Assembly (NCBI GenBank): GCA_964552035.1
Contig: CAZKFN010000110.1
Coordinates: 1 to 6,208, forward strand
Direction of reading: 5' to 3'
Source of the DNA: CAZKFN01 sp964552035
GTDB taxonomy: Bacteria; Bacteroidota; Bacteroidia; Flavobacteriales_E; Vicingaceae
DNA: 6,208 nt
Shown here: positions 1 through 5,770 of the stretch, piece by piece
How positions within the stretch are numbered: position 1 is the first letter of the stretch
Layout: each line of letters opens with the position of its first letter
Position numbers and translations under genes: made by a program
Notes under the pieces: generated by a model
The model's input: only the letters and a program-made list of their open reading frames with translations
Told to the model about the DNA's origin: nothing
Database searches by the model: none

Positions 1-201
1 TACGGTTACGTTGATTCGATAATTGGTTGATGTCTTTCCTTTTTGCTAAATGGGCATTTCTCCATTAACAAATAGTTTTTAAAAATTCTCTATATCTTTT
101 AAAAAAATAGACTTATAAAAACCCCTTCGCTTTTTCAAAGTGAAAAGCACGCTCTTTATTTCACAAAAAGCAATACAATAGGCAAAAGTCATTAAAAAGT
201 T
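1..201. other. non-coding leader upstream of pssA
   Basis: No supportable gene is visible here. The only reading frame touching the left edge in the rightward direction closes at a TGA at 28-30 after nine codons (YGYVDSIIG), too little to call an upstream gene end. The stretch is very AT-rich with several A and T runs. It contains a small hairpin at 129-148 and an overlapping alternative pairing at 140-164, described separately. The pssA promoter is probably at its right end. Confidence 0.6.
129..148. other. small hairpin with an overlapping alternative pairing
   Basis: GCTTTTTCA (129-137) pairs with TGAAAAGC (141-148) through eight base pairs with one bulged T and a three-base loop. GTGAAA at 140-145 can instead pair with TTTCAC at 159-164, and the two pairings exclude each other. 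There is no adjacent T-run on the plus strand, so this is not a clear terminator. It lies upstream of the predicted pssA promoter, so it may belong to the end of an upstream transcript. It could also be chance pairing in AT-rich DNA. Confidence 0.25.
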
Positions 202-209
202 TAATTTTG
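202..209 (+). promoter_or_regulatory. predicted -7 promoter box of pssA (TAnnTTTG)
   Basis: TAATTTTG exactly matches the TAnnTTTG -7 element of the main sigma factor of Bacteroidota. Transcription from it would begin a few bases downstream, around 214-217, leaving a very short leader before the TTG codon at 222. I see no good TTG or TTTG -33 element about 20 bases upstream, so the call rests on the -7 box and its position. The box overlaps the alternative TTG start at 207, which argues against that start. Confidence 0.45.
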
Positions 210-221
210 ACAAAAAATATC

Positions 222-941
222 TTGAAAAAACAAATTCCAAATATCATCACCTCAGCCAATTTACTGTGCGGTTGCATTGCTATTACCTATATTGCAAAGG
301 GAGCGCTTTTACCCGCTTCATTGTTAGTCTTAGCGGCAGCCATTTTTGATTTTTTTGATGGTATGGCTGCACGATTATTAAAGGTCGGCTCCCCTTTGGG
401 TGCAGAATTAGACTCTTTAGCCGATGTTGTTAGCTTTGGATTAGTGCCCGCTTATATGGTTTTCACCATCCTCTTAGAAATATCAACTTCAAACATTATC
501 CCTTTTCTCGCTTTTTCTATAGCTATTTTTTCAGCTTATCGACTAGCAAAATTCAACATCGATGAAAGGCAAACGGAATCTTTTATAGGATTGCCCACAC
601 CTGCCAATGCCTTATTTTGGATTTCACTCCCCCTTATAGAGTGGAAATTAAACCAAGGTTATGGATTAGTTGATAGCAGTTGGTTGTATGATTTAATTAT
701 GCGTGAAAGTTCCATTATTATTTTAGTAGCCCTACTTTCATATTTACTTATTGCAGAAATACCATTGATGTCATTAAAAGTTAAAAGCCTAAAATGGTCT
801 GAGAATAAAAGTAGGTTCCTTTTAATAGGATTATCTATTTTATTTATCTTACTATTCGACTTCGCATCCATTCCTTTTATCTTAATTTTGTATTTTATAA
901 TATCTTTTATAGAAAATAGAACTTCAACCCATGAAATTTAA
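222..941 (+). CDS. pssA: CDP-diacylglycerol--serine O-phosphatidyltransferase (phosphatidylserine synthase)
   Basis: This integral membrane enzyme joins CDP-diacylglycerol and L-serine to give phosphatidylserine and CMP, the step leading to phosphatidylethanolamine. Counting from the TTG at 222 (239 residues), the CDP-alcohol phosphotransferase signature is complete: D46-G47-x2-A50-R51-x8-G60-x3-D64-x3-D68. Its aspartates bind the metal ions and substrate in this family. The N-terminus (KKQIPNIITSANLLCGC) is typical of Bacillus-type (subclass II) PssA. Seven or eight hydrophobic segments span the protein, ending in a long one near the C-terminus. No ATG lies in frame after the upstream stop at 141-143. 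The possible starts are TTG at 207 (244 residues) and TTG at 222. I prefer 222 because 207 falls inside the predicted -7 promoter box and the family usually starts just before the KKxIPN stretch. The last 11 bases overlap purS. The family assignment is firm; the exact start is not. Confidence 0.93.
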   Translation: MKKQIPNIITSANLLCGCIAITYIAKGALLPASLLVLAAAIFDFFDGMAARLLKVGSPLGAELDSLADVVSFGLVPAYMVFTILLEISTSNIIPFLAFSIAIFSAYRLAKFNIDERQTESFIGLPTPANALFWISLPLIEWKLNQGYGLVDSSWLYDLIMRESSIIILVALLSYLLIAEIPLMSLKVKSLKWSENKSRFLLIGLSILFILLFDFASIPFILILYFIISFIENRTSTHEI

Positions 942-1182
942 AGCAGAAATAAACATTATGCCCATTAAGGCATTATTAGACCCTCAAGGAAAAGCCGTAA
1001 CTTCTAATCTTAAAAGTCTAAACCTAAGCGAGATTGATAATGTTAGAGTTGGAAAATACGTTACCTTAGAAATTGATTCTCCCAATAGAGAGACAGCCAA
1101 CAATAAAGTGGAAGAACTTTGCAAAAAACTGCTGATTAATCCACTTATGGAACATTACGAATATACGGTTGAAGAGATTTAA
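931..1182 (+). CDS. purS: phosphoribosylformylglycinamidine synthase subunit PurS
   Basis: PurS is the small structural subunit of the three-part FGAM synthase (PurL-PurQ-PurS). The complex converts FGAR, ATP and glutamine into FGAM in the fourth step of de novo purine synthesis. PurS bridges PurL and the glutaminase PurQ and is thought to help move ammonia between them. The 83-residue length is normal. Family landmarks are the N-terminal KFKAEI strand, the DPQGKAV stretch (residues 17-23) and VRVGKYVTLEI (38-48), followed by a helix and the NPLMEHYEY end. The ATG lies inside the pssA reading frame, with an 11-base overlap (931-941) that suggests translational coupling. No purL or purQ is in the window, so they should lie elsewhere. 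A standalone PurS implies that this organism uses the small PurL rather than the large single-chain enzyme; that is an inference. Confidence 0.93.
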   Translation: MKFKAEINIMPIKALLDPQGKAVTSNLKSLNLSEIDNVRVGKYVTLEIDSPNRETANNKVEELCKKLLINPLMEHYEYTVEEI

Positions 1183-1309
1183 ACGTATAACTCTTACTCC
1201 CGTATTTCAACTTAGGTTATGGATGTGCTGCTTAATAAATGGCGGAATACGACATTTCGATAAACTTAATGAAAACCTTTACTATCAAAATTAAAGTATA
1301 GTTACACAA

Positions 1310-1333
1310 GTAAACTCACCCATGGTGACTTAC
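1310..1333. other. hairpin centred on a 13-bp interrupted palindrome
   Basis: TCACC (1316-1320) pairs with GGTGA (1324-1328) around the three-base loop CAT. After a small two-by-one internal loop, GTAA (1310-1313) pairs with TTAC (1330-1333). This makes about nine base pairs and is the most GC-containing hairpin of the intergenic region. There is no T-run on either side, so it could be a protein-binding palindrome or a 3' RNA structure rather than a classic terminator. Its role is unknown. Confidence 0.35.
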
Positions 1334-1391
1334 AACACACTGCACCTCAATAGGCTCAGCACAAATATTTCATCCACTTTAAAAACTCTTG

Positions 1392-1410
1392 ACATTTTTG
1401 CCAAAAATGT
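1392..1410. terminator. candidate weak bidirectional terminator
   Basis: ACATTTTT (1392-1399) pairs perfectly with AAAAATGT (1403-1410) around a three-base loop, giving eight base pairs that are mostly A-T. On the minus strand a TTTTT run follows six bases beyond the stem. On the plus strand a six-T run follows about 18 bases beyond it. The position between convergent purS and metH fits a shared terminator, but the stem is weak and the T-runs are not adjacent. Confidence 0.3.
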
Positions 1411-1459
1411 AGTTATGAGGCGATTAATTTTTTAAAAAGATAATTACCTCTAACTAAGG

Positions 1460-1477
1460 TAGTTGTAGCAACAACTA
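1460..1477. other. 7-bp perfect hairpin downstream of metH
   Basis: TAGTTGT (1460-1466) pairs perfectly with ACAACTA (1471-1477) around a four-base loop. It lies about 35 bases beyond the metH stop codon in the direction of metH transcription, and could protect the 3' end of the message or contribute to termination. No T-run follows on either strand, so I do not call it a terminator. Confidence 0.3.
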
Positions 1478-1512
1478 AAGCATTTAAATTAAGAATTAAC
1501 TAAGTTTAAATC

Positions 1513-4500
1513 TTAATAATTCAAATTAGCACTTAGCCATTTTTCCACCTCTTCGATTTCCATTCCCTTTCGTTGGGCGTAATCTTCGATTTGATCTTTT
1601 TGTAATTTACCCAACCCAAAATACTTGGATTGTGGATGTGAAAAATAAGTTCCACTTACAGCTGCTGTGGGATACATGGCAAAACTCTCTNNNNNNNNNN
1701 TTAATTCTATGCCTACCGAAGGAGCATCTAGGAGTTTAAAAATGGTAGCCTTTTCTGTATGGTCAGGACAAGCAGGATAACCTGCTGCAGGGCGAATTCC
1801 TTGATATCTTTCTCTTATTAGCTCTTCATTATCCAAATTTTCATCTTGAGCATAAGCCCACAATTCCTTACGAACCATTTCGTGCATTTTTTCTGCAAAA
1901 GCTTCTGCCAATCTATCCGCCAGACCCTTTACCATAATGGCATTGTAGTCATCATTATCCTTTTTAAAGCGGTTGATGTGTTCTTCGATTCCAATTCCTG
2001 CTGTAACGGCAAAAGCTCCAACATAATCCTGCTTACCACTGTTAACTGGCGCTACAAAATCAGAAATACACAAATTGGGAACGCCTTTAGCTTTCTTTCC
2101 TTGCTGACGCAAATGATGAAAACGACTCAGTTCTTTTGTTCTACTTTCATCTTCATATAAAATAATATCATCACCGTGAGAGGCTGCAGGCCAAAAGCCA
2201 CAAACCCCACTTGCTGTTAACCAATTTTCTTTAATTATTTTCTTCAATATTATTTGTGCATCATCAAATACTTTTTTTGCTTCAACACCCACAATCTTAT
2301 CGTCAAAGATTCTTGGGTACTTCCCAGCTAATTCCCACATGCTAAAAAAAGGAGTCCAGTCAATGTATTTGCTAATTTCCTCAATAGAAAAATTTTCAAA
2401 CTTTTTAACCCCAATAAAAGAGGGTTTGGTGAAGTTAGTTTCGCCCCAATCCACCTCCACTTTATTTTCTCTAGCTTCTTTTAGTGAAATCATCTTCTTA
2501 AATGATTTCTTTGCTGCATGTTGATCTCTCACTCTTTGATATTCAGTAGCTATTTCATCCAAAAATTGAGTTCTTTGGGTTTTATTTTTAGACAATAAAT
2601 GACCTGCTGTTGGCACGGATCGAGAAGCATCTAATACATGAATCACTGGTGCAGAATATTGCTGATCAATTTTAACCGCAGTATGTGCTTTAGAAGTTGT
2701 TGCTCCACCAATTAATAAAGGTATTTTAAATCCCTGTCTTTCCATTTCACTGGCCACATGAACCATCTCATCCAAAGAAGGAGTAATTAATCCACTCAAG
2801 CCAATCATATCTGCATTAATCTCCTTGGCTTTTTCTAGAAATTTCTCAGCAGGAACCATTACTCCTAAATCCGTCACTTCATAGTTGTTACAAGCTAAGA
2901 CTACAGCTACAATATTCTTCCCAATATCATGTACATCTCCTTTTACTGTTCCCACTACAATTTTTCCAGCACTAGAGCTTTCATCTCCACTTCGTTTTTT
3001 CTCTTCTTCTATAAAAGGAAGTAAATAGGCTACTGCCTTTTTCATTACTCTAGCAGATTTAACAACTTGTGGGAGAAACATCTTACCTGCTCCAAACAAA
3101 TCTCCAACGATGTTCATTCCATCCATTAAAGGACCTTCAATAACTTCTAAAGGTTTGTCATATTGCAACCTTGCTTCCTCAGTATCTTCATCTATATATT
3201 CAACAATCCCTTTCACCAAAGCATGACTCAAGCGACTTTGCACACTTTCTTTTCTCCAAGCATCATCTTTAACTGCAACTTTTTCCTTTGATTTAACAGA
3301 TTCTGCAAAATCTGTCAAACGTTCTGTAGCATCTTCCCTTTTGTTTAAAACAACATCTTCAATATGTTCCAATAAGTCTTTAGGAATATCGTCATACACC
3401 TCAATCATTCCGGCATTTACTATCCCCATATCTAAACCTGCTTGAATAGCATGATACAAGAAAGCAGAGTTCATGGCTTCTCGCACAACATCATTCCCTC
3501 TAAAAGAAAAAGACACATTACTTACCCCGCCACTAACTGAGGCTCCAGGTAAATTTTCCTTAATCCAACGAGTTGCTTTTATAAAGTCAACCGCATAATT
3601 GTTGTGCTCTTCTATACCTGTACCAATAGTTAAAATATTGGGGTCGAAAATAATATCTTCTGCCGGAAACTTTACTTTATCTACTAGAATTTGATAAGCT
3701 CTTTCACAAATTTCTATCCTTCTATCAAAATCACCAGCTTGTCCTACCTCATCAAATGCCATGACAATAACAGCAGCTCCGTATCTTTTTACCAATTTTG
3801 CTTGACGAATAAATTCCTCTTCCCCATCTTTTAAGCTAATGGAGTTAACGATTGATTTTCCTTGAACGCATTTTAATCCTGCCTCAATCACCTCCCATTT
3901 TGAAGAGTCAATCATAATAGGAACCCTTGATATATCAGGTTCTGAAGCAATATAGTTTAAAAAGGTAGGCATTACTGTTGCTGAATCCAACATTCCTTCA
4001 TCCACGTTAATATCAATTATCTGTGCTCCACCTTCAACTTGTTGTAGCGCTACAGATAAAGCTTCTTCATATTGCTCTTCTTTTATTAATCGTTTAAATT
4101 TTTTTGAACCAGTTACATTGGTTCTTTCTCCCACATTGACAAAAAGGCTATCTTCTCGAATGGTCAACTGTTCTAATCCACTATATCTTGGCAATTTTTC
4201 TATAGTTGGCAATTTTCTAGGCGGGTATTTTGCAGCAATCTCTACAATTTTTGCAATGTGTTTAGGCGTTGTACCACAGCAACCCCCTATAATATTAACA
4301 AAGCCACTTTTGATAAAATCTTCTATCAATTCCCCCATCTCTTCAGCATCTTGGTCATAACCACCAAAGGCATTTGGCAAGCCAGCATTAGGATGAGCTG
4401 AAGTAAGAAATTCTGTATTTTTAGAAATGGTTTCAAGGTAGGGTCTCAACTCTTTAGCTCCCAATGCACAATTAAGTCCAACGCTTAACAAGGGGATATG

Positions 4501-5199
4501 GCTAATTGAAGTTAAAAATGCTTCAGGAGTCTGTCCTGATAAGGTCCTTCCACTTGCATCTGTAATCGTTCCCGAAACCATAATGGGTAAGCGAATGTTG
4601 TTTTCCTCAAAATAAGAATCTATAGCAAATAAAGCAGCTTTGCAGTTCAGGGTATCAAAAACTGTTTCAATTAATAAAATATCTACCCCACCATCTATTA
4701 ATCCTTTTACTTGTAGAGTATAAGCTTCTTTTAATTCATCAAAAGAAGTATTTCTAAATGCCGGTTGATTTACATCTGGAGAAAGAGAAGCAGTACGGTT
4801 TGTTGGACCTATAGACCCCGCTACAAAACGAGGCTTATTAGGGTTTTTTTTAGTGAATTCATCTGCTACTTCTTTAGCTATTTTAGCCGATTGATAATTG
4901 ATTTCGTATACAGCTTCCTCTAAACCATAATCAGCTTGTGCAATAGTAGTAGAAGAAAAGGTGTTGGTTTCAGCAATATCGGCACCTGCTTCAAAATAAG
5001 CGCTATGTATTTCTTTAATAATTTGAGGTTGAGTAATAGATAATAAGTCATTATTACCTTGAAGGGGCTTATTATGATTTTTATAAACAGTCCCTCTAAA
5101 GTCATCTTCCGTTAACTTATAGGATTGAATCATCGTCCCCATTGCTCCATCGAGAACGAGAATTCTGTCTTTTAATATTTTCTTTATTTTTTCTTCCAT
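1513..5199 (-). CDS. metH: cobalamin-dependent methionine synthase (5-methyltetrahydrofolate--homocysteine methyltransferase)
   Basis: MetH moves the methyl group of 5-methyltetrahydrofolate through cobalamin to homocysteine, giving methionine and tetrahydrofolate in the cytoplasm. All modules are present in one chain. The homocysteine domain (about 1-325) has zinc ligands C244 in GLNC and C307-C308 in GGCCG. The pterin-binding domain (about 350-620) contains NVGERTNVTGS. The cobalamin cap is at about 650-740. The B12 Rossmann domain (about 745-880) has D755-x-H757-x2-G760, whose histidine ligates cobalt, plus SGLITPS at 802-808. The C-terminal SAM-binding reactivation domain (about 900-1228) contains RPAAGYPACP (1136-1145). 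It starts with ATG, and 11 bases separate it from the upstream T-tract. A SAM-I riboswitch with terminator precedes it. Ten Ns (1691-1700) leave four unknown residues between GIEL and ESFAMYP; relatives have one threonine there, so the true protein is probably 1225 residues. The length is close to that of E. coli MetH. Confidence 0.97.
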   Translation of the reverse strand: MEEKIKKILKDRILVLDGAMGTMIQSYKLTEDDFRGTVYKNHNKPLQGNNDLLSITQPQIIKEIHSAYFEAGADIAETNTFSSTTIAQADYGLEEAVYEINYQSAKIAKEVADEFTKKNPNKPRFVAGSIGPTNRTASLSPDVNQPAFRNTSFDELKEAYTLQVKGLIDGGVDILLIETVFDTLNCKAALFAIDSYFEENNIRLPIMVSGTITDASGRTLSGQTPEAFLTSISHIPLLSVGLNCALGAKELRPYLETISKNTEFLTSAHPNAGLPNAFGGYDQDAEEMGELIEDFIKSGFVNIIGGCCGTTPKHIAKIVEIAAKYPPRKLPTIEKLPRYSGLEQLTIREDSLFVNVGERTNVTGSKKFKRLIKEEQYEEALSVALQQVEGGAQIIDINVDEGMLDSATVMPTFLNYIASEPDISRVPIMIDSSKWEVIEAGLKCVQGKSIVNSISLKDGEEEFIRQAKLVKRYGAAVIVMAFDEVGQAGDFDRRIEICERAYQILVDKVKFPAEDIIFDPNILTIGTGIEEHNNYAVDFIKATRWIKENLPGASVSGGVSNVSFSFRGNDVVREAMNSAFLYHAIQAGLDMGIVNAGMIEVYDDIPKDLLEHIEDVVLNKREDATERLTDFAESVKSKEKVAVKDDAWRKESVQSRLSHALVKGIVEYIDEDTEEARLQYDKPLEVIEGPLMDGMNIVGDLFGAGKMFLPQVVKSARVMKKAVAYLLPFIEEEKKRSGDESSSAGKIVVGTVKGDVHDIGKNIVAVVLACNNYEVTDLGVMVPAEKFLEKAKEINADMIGLSGLITPSLDEMVHVASEMERQGFKIPLLIGGATTSKAHTAVKIDQQYSAPVIHVLDASRSVPTAGHLLSKNKTQRTQFLDEIATEYQRVRDQHAAKKSFKKMISLKEARENKVEVDWGETNFTKPSFIGVKKFENFSIEEISKYIDWTPFFSMWELAGKYPRIFDDKIVGVEAKKVFDDAQIILKKIIKENWLTASGVCGFWPAASHGDDIILYEDESRTKELSRFHHLRQQGKKAKGVPNLCISDFVAPVNSGKQDYVGAFAVTAGIGIEEHINRFKKDNDDYNAIMVKGLADRLAEAFAEKMHEMVRKELWAYAQDENLDNEELIRERYQGIRPAAGYPACPDHTEKATIFKLLDAPSVGIELXXXXESFAMYPTAAVSGTYFSHPQSKYFGLGKLQKDQIEDYAQRKGMEIEEVEKWLSANLNY
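1691..1700. other. assembly gap (10 Ns) inside metH
   Basis: A run of exactly ten undetermined bases interrupts the metH C-terminal domain. The reading frame is the same on both sides. Flanking residues are GIEL and ESFAMYP. In E. coli MetH the matching stretch is KLTESFAMWP, with one residue between L and E. One missing base would complete that codon (A-N-A, ACA for Thr), so ten is probably a placeholder, nine bases too long. That is a multiple of three, which explains the preserved frame. Confidence 0.85.
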
Positions 5200-5210
5200 A
5201 ACTTTTATAT

Positions 5211-5246
5211 AAAAAAAAAGCCCTCAGACATAGTCAAAAGGGCTTT
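5211..5246 (-). terminator. intrinsic terminator of the SAM riboswitch expression platform
   Basis: On the minus strand AAAGCCCT (5246-5239) pairs with AGGGCTTT (5224-5217). The intervening loop contains a further GAC/GTC pairing (5235-5233 with 5229-5227). Nine Ts (5219-5211) overlap the end of the stem and run on from it. This is a textbook Rho-independent terminator placed between the SAM aptamer and metH, 11 bases before the start codon. A competing antiterminator is visible: CAAAAG (5254-5249) with CTTTTG (5240-5235), extended after a small internal loop by ATA (5260-5258) with TAT (5232-5230). This uses bases from the aptamer's closing stem and from the terminator arm and loop. Formation of the antiterminator when SAM is low is inferred from how S-box leaders work. 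Confidence 0.92.
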
Positions 5247-5255
5247 AGCTTTTGT

Positions 5256-5358
5256 TTTATCTTCAATTCCATTTTTTGGAATCAGGAATTAGCACCTTAT
5301 TTAATAAAATAGGTTGCCAAGGTTTCGTTGGGCCTGTCCCTCCACCTTTCTTGATAAA
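5256..5358 (-). ncRNA. SAM-I (S-box) riboswitch aptamer
   Basis: The minus strand carries the S-box consensus in order: ATCAAGAAAGGTGGAGGGAC, then GGCCC, then GAAACCTTGGCAACC, then GGTGCTAATTCC, then GAAGATAAA. The closing stem P1 is TTTATC (5358-5353) with GATAAA (5261-5256). P3 is ACCTATTT with AAATAAGGT (one bulged A) around a TATT loop. P4 is built on ATTCC with GGAAT around an A-rich loop. The aptamer binds S-adenosylmethionine. Binding stabilises P1 and leaves the downstream terminator free to form, switching metH off when SAM is plentiful. It begins about 20 bp after the stop of the upstream small gene, with no clear promoter in between. The class is identified from the conserved core by eye. 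Confidence 0.95.
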
Positions 5359-5378
5359 TTATTTTTAAGAACGATTAT

Positions 5379-5624
5379 TTAGTGTGTCCTAGTCTTTTTA
5401 TGATGCCTATATACCATAATTCCCACAACAGTCATTAAAGCATAAGGTACAAACATAATGTATATGATACCTGTATTTATTCCTCTACCTACTCCTGTTC
5501 CTCCTTCTTTTAGGTTAGTTTCAAGTGCTGCCTTACACATAGCACATTGAGCTGACACATCTATAGTAGCCAATAATAAAAGCAGTACAAAAACAAGTAA
5601 ATAAGGAAAACTTTTACGTATCAT
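5379..5624 (-). CDS. small signal-peptide/membrane protein with a CAMC (CxxC) motif, function unknown
   Basis: The product is 81 residues from ATG at 5624. A TTG at 5633 would add three residues but lies inside the predicted -7 promoter box. Residues 1-26 look like a signal peptide: MIRK, a long L/V/F-rich core, then a DVSAQ cleavage region. The mature part begins at or near C27-A-M-C30, followed by KAALETN, a glycine-rich linker (41-48, GGTGVGRG), a membrane segment (about 52-72) and a basic tail (RHHKKTRTH). The predicted topology places the CxxC outside the cytoplasmic membrane, where it could bind metal or do thiol chemistry. Gln before Cys is a poor lipobox, so a lipoprotein is unlikely. 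I recall similar uncharacterised QCAMC proteins in Bacteroidota but know no function. The metH riboswitch follows its stop by about 20 bp, so the two may share a transcript. Confidence 0.85.
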   Translation of the reverse strand: MIRKSFPYLLVFVLLLLLATIDVSAQCAMCKAALETNLKEGGTGVGRGINTGIIYIMFVPYALMTVVGIMVYRHHKKTRTH

Positions 5625-5630
5625 AATAAA

Positions 5631-5661
5631 CAAAGTTAAGAAGCATTTTTATGCAAAACAA
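5631..5661 (-). promoter_or_regulatory. predicted Bacteroidota-type promoter of the CAMC protein gene
   Basis: On the minus strand TAACTTTG (5638-5631) exactly matches the -7 consensus TAnnTTTG. A TTG (5661-5659) lies 20 bases upstream, close to the usual -33 spacing. Transcription would begin only a few bases before or at the ATG at 5624, giving a leaderless or nearly leaderless message. If metH is co-transcribed, this promoter also drives it through the riboswitch. Confidence 0.5.
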
Positions 5662-5770
5662 TTTATTAGATGTTTCGCTTTTAATAATAAGAAAAAATTA
5701 TTAGATAAACGATAATTCCAGTTAAGGTAGCAGCAAGCTAAAAGTGTTCAATTTTTATCCTGATTGATTA
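5662..5770. other. divergent intergenic region with an AT-only hairpin
   Basis: This AT-rich stretch separates the leftward CAMC gene from the rightward gene at the window edge. TAATAAT (5682-5688) and ATTATTA (5697-5703) form a seven-base-pair hairpin of A-T pairs only, which is weak. I see no convincing TAnnTTTG element directed rightward, so the promoter of the right-edge gene is not identified. Confidence 0.4.

Larger units (their letters stand above)
1183..1512. other. convergent intergenic region between purS and metH
   Basis: These 330 bp lie between two genes that point toward each other. I find no convincing gene. Overlapping tiny frames at about 1219-1300 on the plus strand (14-20 codons) have no supporting features. 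The region holds three separate small hairpins (1310-1333, 1392-1410, 1460-1477). At least one probably helps end transcription of purS or metH, although none is followed directly by a strong T-run. Confidence 0.6.

Noticed and set aside
1..30. Possible C-terminal end (YGYVDSIIG) of an upstream gene
   Set aside because: Nine codons at the window edge cannot distinguish a real gene end from chance.
6..65. 19-codon minus-strand frame (MEKCPFSKK…) at the left edge
   Set aside because: It is too short, lacks a promoter box, and has no recognisable product; expected by chance.
659..871. Minus-strand 70-codon frame inside pssA
   Set aside because: Shadow of the pssA frame; no homology or start signal.
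1219..1300. Tiny overlapping plus-strand frames downstream of purS (14-20 codons, e.g. MAEYDISINL…)
   Set aside because: They are short, have no promoter or family signature, and overlap each other in different frames. A gene remnant is possible but cannot be supported.
1846..2524. Plus-strand frames inside metH (1846-2160 and 2339-2524), and a similar one at 4118-4360
   Set aside because: They lie fully opposite the well-conserved metH coding sequence and have compositions expected of antisense shadows.
4920..5105. Minus-strand 61-codon frame inside metH in another frame
   Set aside because: It overlaps the conserved homocysteine domain of metH on the same strand in a different frame; no independent support.
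5200..5380. Cobalamin riboswitch before metH
   Set aside because: Considered because MetH needs B12, but the conserved core is clearly that of the SAM-I class and no B12-box is visible.
5682..5703. AT-only inverted repeat as a terminator or operator
   Set aside because: Seven A-T pairs with a loop in AT-rich DNA is weak and likely chance; no T-run placement fits a terminator for either flanking gene.
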